Shown here: positions 1-5,038 of the stretch, in pieces
Layout: each line of letters opens with the position of its first letter
Position numbering within the stretch: position 1 is the stretch's first letter
Assembly: GCA_946480995.1 (NCBI GenBank)
Contig: CAMLMF010000077.1
Location: 1 to 9,092, forward strand
Direction of reading: 5' to 3'
Source of the DNA: an uncultured Bdellovibrio sp.
Lineage (GTDB): Bacteria > Bdellovibrionota > Bdellovibrionia > Bdellovibrionales > Bdellovibrionaceae
DNA: 9,092 nt
Position numbers and translations under genes: made by a program
Notes under the pieces: generated by a model
Told to the model about the DNA's origin: nothing
What the model saw: the letters and a program-made list of their open reading frames with translations, nothing else
Database searches by the model: none

Positions 1-8
1 GTGGAATC

Positions 9-1067
9 ATGAACGACAACAACCCCACGACTCTTTTGCCCTCTTCCCAGAATGCAAACCAAGTCATGTGGAACACAAATCAAACTTCGAAAGTTCCTGA
101 AAACAAGACCATTGTCTATCAATCCGAAGTGATGGGCAGCTTGATGAAGATGATCGATCGCGTAGCTCCGTCGGGCGCGAACATCCTAGTATTGGGTGAG
201 TCAGGTACGGGTAAAGAGCTTATTGCACGTGCTATTCATGATCGTTCCAACCGCAAAAACAAACCGTTTGTGGCAATCAACTGCGGTGCTCTTCGTGAAA
301 CTTTGCTTGAGTCTGAACTTTTCGGTCACGAAAAAGGTTCTTTCACAGGTGCTTACGCTCGTAAGATCGGTTTGGCTGAAGCGGCTTCTGGCGGAACATT
401 GTTCCTTGATGAAATCGGTGAATTGGATCCAGCAATCCAATCAAAGCTTTTGCGTTTCATCCAAGAAGGTGAAGTTTACCGCGTAGGTGGTAAAGACCCG
501 ATCCGCGTTGATATCCGTTTGATCTGCGCGACAAACAGAGAATTGGACCAAGAAGTTGTTAAAGGCAATTTCCGTGAGGACCTTTTCTATCGTATCAACA
601 CAATCGTAGTAAGTGCTCCACCACTTCGTCGTCGTAAAGATGACATCCCGGCATTGGTGAATCACTTCTTGAATCATTCCCAACACGCGTATTTGAATCG
701 CGGCCGTACATTGCATGAAGATGCAATGAAAGCTTTGGTTCGTTACGAGTGGCCAGGAAATATTCGTGAGTTGCAAAACGTGTGTGAAAGACTGCAGATT
801 TTGTCTGACGGTCACATGATCATGTTGAATGACGTTCCTGAAAACATCCGCAATGGCGAGATGGAAAAAGACATCATCGACTACGATCCACAAATGACTT
901 TGCACGAACTAGAAAAGCGCTACATCTTGAAAGCATTGGCGCACTTTGGTGGTAATAAAACTCAAGCGGCAAACAACTTGGGTATTACGATCAAAACTCT
1001 TTATAACAAACTTCACGAATACGGTGAGTTTGAAAAGTTCGCGGTTCATACTAAACCGATGAAGTAA
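9..1067 (+). CDS. Sigma-54-dependent enhancer-binding transcriptional activator (NtrC class)
   Basis: This is a 352-residue activator that would use ATP hydrolysis to remodel sigma-54 RNA polymerase in the cytoplasm. Visible landmarks in order are Walker A GESGTGKE (63-70), the sigma-54-contacting loop as GSFTGA (110-115, instead of the commoner GAFTGA), Walker B LFLDE (131-135), the ICATNR sensor (172-177), FREDLFYRIN with the arginine-finger region (188-197), WPGNIRELQN sensor II (248-257), and a C-terminal Fis-type helix-turn-helix (about 297-339, with GGNKTQAANNLGI). The first ~35 residues are polar low complexity, and no receiver, GAF, PAS or FHA domain is seen. The ATG at 9 has a weak GTGGA just upstream and the frame is still open to the window edge, so a longer protein with an N-terminal sensory domain cannot be excluded. 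A sigma-54 promoter lies 240 bp downstream of the stop, in front of the next gene, which is a plausible target. The family call is very secure; the signal sensed is unknown. Confidence 0.93.
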   Translation: MNDNNPTTLLPSSQNANQVMWNTNQTSKVPENKTIVYQSEVMGSLMKMIDRVAPSGANILVLGESGTGKELIARAIHDRSNRKNKPFVAINCGALRETLLESELFGHEKGSFTGAYARKIGLAEAASGGTLFLDEIGELDPAIQSKLLRFIQEGEVYRVGGKDPIRVDIRLICATNRELDQEVVKGNFREDLFYRINTIVVSAPPLRRRKDDIPALVNHFLNHSQHAYLNRGRTLHEDAMKALVRYEWPGNIRELQNVCERLQILSDGHMIMLNDVPENIRNGEMEKDIIDYDPQMTLHELEKRYILKALAHFGGNKTQAANNLGITIKTLYNKLHEYGEFEKFAVHTKPMK

Positions 1068-1092
1068 TATTCATCGTCCTGACGTTCTAGCT

Positions 1093-1135
1093 ACCCCGGA
1101 GTGGTTCCCTCTCTTTTTCCACTTCGGGGTTTTTT
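1093..1135 (+). terminator. Rho-independent terminator of the activator gene
   Basis: A 12-bp stem pairs ACCCCGGAGTGG (1093-1104) with CCACTTCGGGGT (1119-1130), with one G-U wobble and a 14-nt pyrimidine-rich loop. It is followed directly by a T run (1130-1135). It starts 26 nt after the stop of the activator gene and should separate it from the next gene, which has its own promoter. Confidence 0.9.
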
Positions 1136-1136
1136 A

Positions 1137-1306
1137 TTTGTGCTTGCGTTGTTGCCTTCCAATTTATTGCTACCATTCGTAGCCCCTGATTCCGTTCAGT
1201 GAATCCAGAAACTTCGACTTTTTACACTCCGAGCGGCCTTTTTCGTCACCTCGTAAAATGACTGTACAAAAATGAGACGTGGGACCCTATTGAATGTTTT
1301 ACAGAG
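1137..1306. other. Non-coding upstream region of the cysteine-repeat gene
   Basis: There is no credible gene here: the frames are short and lack ribosome sites. The stretch lies between the activator's terminator and the sigma-54 promoter, where enhancer sites for an activator would be expected. Only weak inverted repeats are seen: GATTC-N8-GAATC at 1188-1205 and GTCA-N10-TGAC at 1245-1262. A poor sigma-70-like pair, TTGTTG (1149-1154) and TACCAT (1171-1176), is also present but I do not rely on it. Confidence 0.5.
1188..1205. promoter_or_regulatory. Possible enhancer (upstream activator) site
   Basis: An 18-bp inverted repeat has 5-bp arms GATTC and GAATC separated by 8 nt. Its centre lies about 136 bp upstream of the start site predicted from the sigma-54 promoter, within the usual distance range for enhancer-binding activators. 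Arms this short arise by chance often, so this is only a candidate. Confidence 0.22.
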
Positions 1307-1322
1307 TGGCTTGGGCATTGCA
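1307..1322 (+). promoter_or_regulatory. Sigma-54 (-24/-12) promoter of the cysteine-repeat gene
   Basis: TGGCTTGGGCATTGCA matches the sigma-54 consensus TGGCACG-N4-TTGCA at 14 of 16 positions, counting the four free ones. The diagnostic GG (1308-1309) and GC (1320-1321) are exactly 10 nt apart. Placing C1321 at -12 puts transcription start near 1333, giving a ~19-nt leader that just contains the ribosome site (1341-1345) before ATG 1352. The geometry and the enhancer-binding activator encoded immediately upstream both support it. Strand and spacing are seen directly; use by sigma-54 is inferred. Confidence 0.72.
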
Positions 1323-1328
1323 TTTAGG

Positions 1329-1340
1329 TACCTCGAGGTA
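1329..1340. promoter_or_regulatory. Perfect 12-bp palindrome at the predicted transcription start
   Basis: TACCTCGAGGTA is a perfect palindrome spanning the start predicted from the sigma-54 promoter (about 1333) and ending just before the ribosome site. It could be an operator or a small leader element; no binding protein can be named. Confidence 0.35.
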
Positions 1341-1345
1341 AGAGG
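1341..1345 (+). promoter_or_regulatory. Ribosome binding site setting the start at 1352
   Basis: AGAGG lies 6 nt before the ATG at 1352. It directly abuts the alternative in-frame TTG at 1346, which is too close to be served by it. The ATG at 1352 is therefore preferred. Confidence 0.75.
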
Positions 1346-1351
1346 TTGTTT

Positions 1352-2722
1352 ATGAATAAATGTTTTGCGTTGTTCATGTCTATAATTTTCGTTGCACAGG
1401 CCAGTTCAGCGGTCGAAGTCAGACGAGGCGTCGTCGTTACGTCCTCTGCACCACGCTATCATTCAGGCCCTGTATCCGTTAAACAGTGTTCACAAATGAT
1501 TTTTTCGCAGTTAAGCACTTATGAGTCTGGAACATTGGCGGCTTGTTCTTTAGGGAGAACCGACGAAATGTTCCGTGACTGTACTGTGGCGGTCGCTTCG
1601 AACCTTGATCAGCAGAATCCTGCCGAGATTGAATTGGCGGGTTACGCTTGTGTGCATACCCAGTTAAATTCTTCTGTGCAAAATTGTACTGTGGCATTGG
1701 CTAAGTATTTAGGTCCTAACGTAAAGGATGTTAATCCATTTGCCTTAAGTCTTTGTACAAATGCAAGGAACCCCGAGTACGCTCAATGTGTGATTCAATT
1801 GCACTATAATGGTGGCCAACCTGTCGTTGCAGAAGGACTTCCGATCGATGCGGATCGCTTGTGTCGTCAGGGTACAAATAGAGATCTAAATGCATGTATT
1901 ATGCAAAAGTTCCAGAGCGGTTATGGCCGTAACGATAAAAACTTAGGTGTTAATGTCGCTCTTGATTGTATGCAAGAACACGACCCCATCACCAAAGCCC
2001 GTAAAGAAGAAGAGCGTCGTCGTATCGAAGAACAACGCCGCATCGAGGAGCAACGTCGTCTAGAGCAAGTTCGTCGTCAGCAGATGGAAGAGCAGCGCAG
2101 ACAAGAGGAGCTTCGCCGTCAACAGGAACAAAGACGTCAAGAAGAGGCTCGTCGCCAAGAAGACTTGCGCAGACAGCAAGAGCAACGCCGCTTAGAAGAA
2201 CAGCGTCGCCAAGATGAAATTCGCATTCAGCTGGAAGTCCAACGTCGTATGGAAGAACAACGCCGTCTGGAAGACATCCGTCGTCAGGTCGAAGCACAGC
2301 GTGCAGCAGAACAGCAACGTTTGTTCGAACAGCAGCGTCGTCAAGCTGAACAAAAGCGCATTGAAGAACAGCAAAAGCAAAAAGCTCTTGATGATTTAAT
2401 TGCGCAGCAAGAATCAAAACATCAACGCCAAGAAGAAGCCCAGAAGCGCCAGCAACAGTTGGATGAGCAGAAACGACAAAATGATGCGAAAGCGCAAACA
2501 CAACAAGAAGAAGCGCGAAAAAAACAATTAGAAGAACAGCGTAAACAGCAAGAGGCTGCGGATAAGAAAAAAGCGGATGAAAACAGACAGCAACAAGAAA
2601 AACAGCGCAGAGCTGAAGAGGAAAGCAAAAAACGCCAACCTCCGATCAGACCGCCGGATGCTCCACCAGCAACTTCAAGTGATGGCGGCGGAGTGATCCT
2701 TGATTTACCAAATTTAGATTAA
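1352..2722 (+). CDS. Exported cysteine-repeat protein with long Arg/Glu/Gln-rich helix; function unknown
   Basis: I do not recognise this 456-residue protein. Residues 1-20 form a typical signal peptide (hydrophobic core, ASSA before the likely cut), so it should reach the periplasm or beyond. The mature N-terminal domain has ten cysteines. Nine of them fall on a ~35-residue period (65/77, 100/112, 135/146, 171/182, then 206), suggesting tandem helical hairpins each closed by a disulfide. C46 precedes the array and could pair with C206. Residues ~215-429 are almost wholly R, E, Q, K and A, with RR doublets mostly six residues apart, implying a long stiff helix rather than a regular heptad coiled coil. 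The last 28 residues are Pro/Gly-rich and end in hydrophobic VILDLPNLD. The layout recalls TolA-like spanning proteins, but there is no TolA C-terminal domain and no transmembrane anchor beyond the signal. Expression is probably sigma-54 dependent. The in-frame TTG at 1346 is rejected as the start. The gene is certain; the role is unknown. Confidence 0.88.
   Translation: MNKCFALFMSIIFVAQASSAVEVRRGVVVTSSAPRYHSGPVSVKQCSQMIFSQLSTYESGTLAACSLGRTDEMFRDCTVAVASNLDQQNPAEIELAGYACVHTQLNSSVQNCTVALAKYLGPNVKDVNPFALSLCTNARNPEYAQCVIQLHYNGGQPVVAEGLPIDADRLCRQGTNRDLNACIMQKFQSGYGRNDKNLGVNVALDCMQEHDPITKARKEEERRRIEEQRRIEEQRRLEQVRRQQMEEQRRQEELRRQQEQRRQEEARRQEDLRRQQEQRRLEEQRRQDEIRIQLEVQRRMEEQRRLEDIRRQVEAQRAAEQQRLFEQQRRQAEQKRIEEQQKQKALDDLIAQQESKHQRQEEAQKRQQQLDEQKRQNDAKAQTQQEEARKKQLEEQRKQQEAADKKKADENRQQQEKQRRAEEESKKRQPPIRPPDAPPATSSDGGGVILDLPNLD
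1535..1981 (+). repeat. Tandem ~35-residue paired-cysteine repeats within the exported protein
   Basis: This covers residues 62-210 of the encoded protein. First cysteines lie at 65, 100, 135, 171 and 206 (steps 35, 35, 36, 35). Second cysteines lie at 77, 112, 146 and 182 (steps 35, 34, 36). Each second cysteine has a hydrophobic residue three positions before it (F74, V109, Y143, L179) and a helix-like tail after it (CTVA, CTVA, CVIQ, CIMQ). The DNA copies are diverged, so this is an old protein-level repeat and not a recent duplication. Confidence 0.75.
2018..2287 (+). repeat. Hexapeptide RR-x4 repeat array in the charged helix
   Basis: This covers residues 223-312. RR doublets fall at 223, 229, 235, 241, 249, 255, 261, 267, 273, 279, 285, 298, 304 and 310, so most steps are six residues (18 nt), usually as RR(Q/L/I)EE(Q/L). 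Arg codons alternate among CGT, CGC and AGA and Glu/Gln codons also vary. The pattern is therefore kept at protein level and is not a clean DNA microsatellite. Confidence 0.8.
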
Positions 2723-2728
2723 GTAAAT

Positions 2729-2760
2729 AAAAAAGCCCTCTTGAAAAAGAGGGCTTTTTT
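2729..2760. terminator. Bidirectional terminator between convergent genes
   Basis: The core stem AGCCCTCTT (2734-2742) pairs with AAGAGGGCT (2747-2755) around a GAAA loop. A run of A before it and a run of T after it extend the pairing to 2729-2760 and give a U-tract whichever strand is transcribed. It lies 6 nt after the stop of the cysteine-repeat gene and 26 nt beyond the stop of tetR, so it can end both transcripts. Confidence 0.92.
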
Positions 2761-2786
2761 CGTTGATCTAAAATCCAGGCGTTTGG

Positions 2787-3434
2787 CTATTTATCGTAAA
2801 GCTGCGCAAACTTTTTCATAAAGCGAACTGTCTGAGATATTAATTCTTCTTTAGGTGTTTCGTGCATGATGCATTCAAAGAAGAACATGCCGTCCATATA
2901 GGTATCGACATCGTAACAAAGTTCTTCGACCTTGGTTCCAGGGCGTAACTTACCACCGTCAGCCAAAGCCTGAACTCGCGCCACCAGCTTTTGATCTAAT
3001 TGCATTGGGATCGTTTCACGCATGCGCTTTTTGAACTGCTTATTTACTAAGGCTTGTGAAAAGATGATTTTCGCAAAGTCCGTGTGGGTGCAACCATCCT
3101 TGATACGGTTTTGTACGTAATATTCTAGCTCTTGCGCCAAAGTTTCCTGTGGGGGATAGGGAAGCTCGCGAAAAATCATTTCGTGCAAAAAGCTTTCGAT
3201 GATGGCGATCAACAGACCTTCTTTACCATCGAAGTAACGCGCAATTAATGACTCATTTACATCCGCTTTTTTCGCGATCATTTTTGTCGTAGCACCGTCA
3301 AAACCATGCTTTGAAAAGATCTCGCGACCGGCATTTAATAAACGCTCTTCGGAAGCCGAGCGGTCCCGTTTTTTGCACTTAACTTGGGCATCGCCCTGGT
3401 CTAGTACTGCGTCTTTTTGAGATGTTTCCGTCAT
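2787..3434 (-). CDS. TetR/AcrR-family transcriptional regulator
   Basis: This is a 215-residue one-component repressor-type protein. The N-terminal DNA-binding domain spans about 28-78, with the helix-turn-helix at about 49-68 (TTKMIAKKADVNESLIARYF) followed by the usual KEGLL segment. The remainder is an all-helical ligand-binding/dimerisation domain, variable in this family, so the ligand cannot be read from it. The start at 3434 is chosen because AGGAGG lies 6 nt upstream; an in-frame ATG at 3515 would add 27 residues unlike the family and has no comparable ribosome site. It is divergent from a TolC/RND efflux operon, the classic arrangement for AcrR/TtgR-like repressors, so control of that operon is likely but inferred. 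It is convergent with the cysteine-repeat gene and shares a terminator with it. Confidence 0.92.
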   Translation of the reverse strand: MTETSQKDAVLDQGDAQVKCKKRDRSASEERLLNAGREIFSKHGFDGATTKMIAKKADVNESLIARYFDGKEGLLIAIIESFLHEMIFRELPYPPQETLAQELEYYVQNRIKDGCTHTDFAKIIFSQALVNKQFKKRMRETIPMQLDQKLVARVQALADGGKLRPGTKVEELCYDVDTYMDGMFFFECIMHETPKEELISQTVRFMKKFAQLYDK

Positions 3435-3440
3435 TGAAAA

Positions 3441-3446
3441 CCTCCT
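3441..3446 (-). promoter_or_regulatory. Ribosome binding site deciding the tetR start
   Basis: The minus strand reads AGGAGG, a perfect Shine-Dalgarno, 6 nt before the ATG at 3434. This favours the 215-residue form over the 242-residue reading that would begin at 3515. Confidence 0.85.
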
Positions 3447-3453
3447 GAGAATT

Positions 3454-3459
3454 AGTATA
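3454..3459 (-). promoter_or_regulatory. Probable -10 element of the tetR promoter
   Basis: The minus strand reads TATACT, one mismatch from TATAAT, about 8 nt before the tetR ribosome site, implying a very short leader. The expected -35 position (3477-3482, AAAGAT) is a poor match. A better TAGACA at 3482-3487 would leave a 22-nt spacer, so the -35 is unsettled. Confidence 0.4.
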
Positions 3460-3470
3460 AATACCCGAAA

Positions 3471-3502
3471 TCCCTTATCTTTGTCTAGTGTATCATAAGG
3501 AA
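3471..3502. promoter_or_regulatory. Inverted repeat over the tetR promoter -35 region
   Basis: Arms TCCCTTAT (3471-3478) and ATAAGGAA (3495-3502) are complementary at 7 of 8 positions around a 16-nt spacer. The element covers the likely -35 region of tetR and could be an autoregulatory operator. It is unlike the TTACTT-type palindromes on the efflux side. Confidence 0.35.
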
Positions 3503-3517
3503 TTTTTATTAGCAATA

Positions 3518-3537
3518 AAGTAATTGATTGCTTACTT
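3518..3537. promoter_or_regulatory. Operator-like palindrome 1 upstream of the efflux operon
   Basis: AAGTAATTGATTGCTTACTT has 6-bp arms AAGTAA and TTACTT around 8 nt. It matches the reverse complement of palindrome 2 (3557-3576) at 16 of 20 positions, with centres 39 bp apart. It would overlap the -35 of the proposed efflux promoter. The likely binder is the divergent TetR protein or the MarR protein of the operon. GCAAT/ATTGC at 3512-3531 overlaps it as a second, offset inverted repeat. Confidence 0.6.
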
Positions 3538-3556
3538 AGGTCACTTCAGCTACTTT
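3528..3556 (+). promoter_or_regulatory. Tentative sigma-70-type promoter of the efflux operon
   Basis: TTGCTT (3528-3533) and TACTTT (3551-3556) are 17 nt apart. Each hexamer is only a moderate match to consensus. The start would fall near 3563, inside palindrome 2, so both palindromes would cover the promoter as expected for repression. Confidence 0.3.
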
Positions 3557-3576
3557 AAGTATGTAAGCGATTACTT
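3557..3576. promoter_or_regulatory. Operator-like palindrome 2 upstream of the efflux operon
   Basis: AAGTATGTAAGCGATTACTT sits in a longer inverted repeat with 7-bp arms TTAAGTA (3555-3561) and TACTTAA (3572-3578). It contains an inner GTAA-N4-TTAC, and its left arm also pairs in the 11-bp palindrome TACTTTAAGTA (3551-3561). It lies 14 nt before the start codon of the TolC-family gene, where a bound repressor would block transcription. Confidence 0.6.
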
Positions 3577-3590
3577 AACGGAGTAGAAAT

Positions 3591-5036
3591 ATGAAAAAAA
3601 TCGATATCCTCCAGGGCTCTAGTTTGTTGCTGATCTTCTTAGCGTTGCTCGCGGGAAATTCAGCAACTGCCATGTCGCTAGATGCTTATCTGGACAAAGT
3701 AAAACAAGAGGGCCTGGGTTACAAAGCCAGCTCAGAGCAAGTGGAAGCCTCCACACTTAAGGGGCGCGAAGCCGATGTGACTTTCACTCCGCGTCTTTTA
3801 GTGAATGCGCGACTGGGGCATGACGGCAAAGAGCAGTTTGCCTCGGCCATTACCTACGATAGATTGCGCATGCAAAACTATTCTTTAGGAGTTTCCCAGG
3901 AGTTTAGCTTTGGTCTGCAGACCAAACTTTCCTATGCCTTAGATAGAACTGAGGTGGAAGGTGCGACCTTGCCTGCGGGCATGAGCAATACCTTTTGGAC
4001 AGCGACTCCGACCCTAGAATTAACTATGCCTTTGTGGGGAAATGGTTTCGGCCGTACAGCACGCGCGAACCGTGACCAAACTCGTTATTCAAATCAAGCC
4101 GAGCAATATGCCGCTGAAGCACAATTAAAAGCAACATTGGTTGAGGCCGAAGCTGCTTATTGGAGATTGGCAGCCGCGCAGGAAGTTGTGTTGGTGCAAA
4201 CTCGCGCCGGGAAACAAGCGCAAAGCATTTTAGATTACGTCAGTCGTAAAGCTAAAATGAACTTGGGTGAAAACGCCGATGTTCTGCAGGCAAAAGCCTT
4301 GGTTGAAGCGACGACTTATCAGTTGCAGTTAGCACACAACCAAGAAAAGGCAGCTCGTCGCAATTTCAACACTTACATCCACAAAAATGCAGAAGAATCT
4401 GTGCCCGCATTAGATGGTATTAACTTCGCAGCTTTAGATAAAGTAACTATTCCTGCAGCGAAGCCAGGGGATCGCTATGATGTGAAAGCGGCCGAGGCGC
4501 AAGCATACACAGCTAAAGCCTCAGCAGCTTTGGTGGGTGAAAGAAACAAACCGACTTTGGATGTTTACGGCAGCTATGCTTTAAACGGTCAAAATGCCGA
4601 GATGAACGAAGCGATCAAGGCCGCCGGACGCACTGAGCGCGACACAGCTTTCGTGGGAGTTCGCATGAACATTCCATTAAATTTGTCAGCGGCATCGGAT
4701 GCTAAAGCTGGGGCTTTGAAAGCTGAAAAAGTAGCCCAGTTAAATTACGAATATAAACAGTTTGTTCAAGATCAAGATTGGACCAACCTGACTCAACAAT
4801 TGGGTGAGGCGAAAGAAAATCTGCGCTTAACAACAAATATCGTAAACGCGCAAAAAGCGAAGTTGGAAAACGAGCGCTCCCGTTTACGCCAAGGCAGAAC
4901 AACGACGTATCAAGTTCTTCTGTTTGAACAGGACTTCTCACAATCTGAAGTCAGCCGCGTTCAAGCAGCGTCCGCGATCCTTGGCTTGCAATCACAAATT
5001 AAACTTTATCAGTCTTCTTTAGCAGGAGGTAACTAG
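3591..5036 (+). CDS. TolC-family outer-membrane efflux channel protein
   Basis: This is a 481-residue outer-membrane component of an efflux or secretion system, expected to trimerise into a channel-tunnel. Residues 1-27 are a signal peptide (MKK start, LLLIFLALLAG core, SATA before the cut). The mature protein contains no cysteine and so no lipobox: it is TolC-like rather than a lipid-anchored OprM type. Two OEP repeats are recognisable. Each combines a strand-forming segment (about 88-116 and 320-362) with long Ala/Gln/Glu-rich helices (about 160-260 and 365-475). Length fits the family. GGAG at 3580-3583 is 7 nt before ATG 3591. It is the first gene of an operon with the RND pump (2-nt gap), so the two should assemble together. 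The substrate is not readable from sequence. Confidence 0.9.
   Translation: MKKIDILQGSSLLLIFLALLAGNSATAMSLDAYLDKVKQEGLGYKASSEQVEASTLKGREADVTFTPRLLVNARLGHDGKEQFASAITYDRLRMQNYSLGVSQEFSFGLQTKLSYALDRTEVEGATLPAGMSNTFWTATPTLELTMPLWGNGFGRTARANRDQTRYSNQAEQYAAEAQLKATLVEAEAAYWRLAAAQEVVLVQTRAGKQAQSILDYVSRKAKMNLGENADVLQAKALVEATTYQLQLAHNQEKAARRNFNTYIHKNAEESVPALDGINFAALDKVTIPAAKPGDRYDVKAAEAQAYTAKASAALVGERNKPTLDVYGSYALNGQNAEMNEAIKAAGRTERDTAFVGVRMNIPLNLSAASDAKAGALKAEKVAQLNYEYKQFVQDQDWTNLTQQLGEAKENLRLTTNIVNAQKAKLENERSRLRQGRTTTYQVLLFEQDFSQSEVSRVQAASAILGLQSQIKLYQSSLAGGN
5024..5029 (+). promoter_or_regulatory. Ribosome site of the RND gene inside the end of the channel gene
   Basis: AGGAGG lies within the last codons of the TolC-family gene and 9 nt before ATG 5039. 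The overlap implies tight or coupled translation of channel and pump. Confidence 0.8.
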
Positions 5037-5038
5037 CC

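Noticed and set aside
1149..1176. Sigma-70 promoter TTGTTG/TACCAT upstream of the cysteine-repeat gene
   Set aside because: Weak hexamers, 16-nt spacer and a leader of over 160 nt; the sigma-54 promoter at 1307-1322 is far better placed.
1220..1258. Inverted repeat TTTTAC/GTAAAA as a hairpin or operator
   Set aside because: Short A/T arms with a 27-nt gap are expected by chance and there is no supporting context.
1327..1338. Adjacent KpnI and XhoI recognition sequences, as in a cloning linker
   Set aside because: The bases fit naturally between the sigma-54 promoter and the ribosome site of an intact native gene; no vector sequence is present.
1346..1351. TTG start giving a 458-residue cysteine-repeat protein
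   Set aside because: It directly abuts the AGAGG ribosome site; the ATG at 1352 has normal 6-nt spacing and begins a cleaner signal peptide.
2018..2287. CRISPR-like or microsatellite array suggested by the repeated 18-nt pattern
   Set aside because: Units vary in codons, there are no unique spacers, and the pattern stays in frame with a coding sequence.
1989..2501. Long open frame on the minus strand opposite the charged helix
   Set aside because: It arises from the biased E/R/Q codons of the real gene; it has no ribosome site and no recognisable domain.
3435..3515. ATG at 3515 as start of the tetR gene (27 more residues)
   Set aside because: The AGGAGG site and a good -10 (TATACT) lie inside this stretch, and the added residues do not resemble TetR family N-termini.
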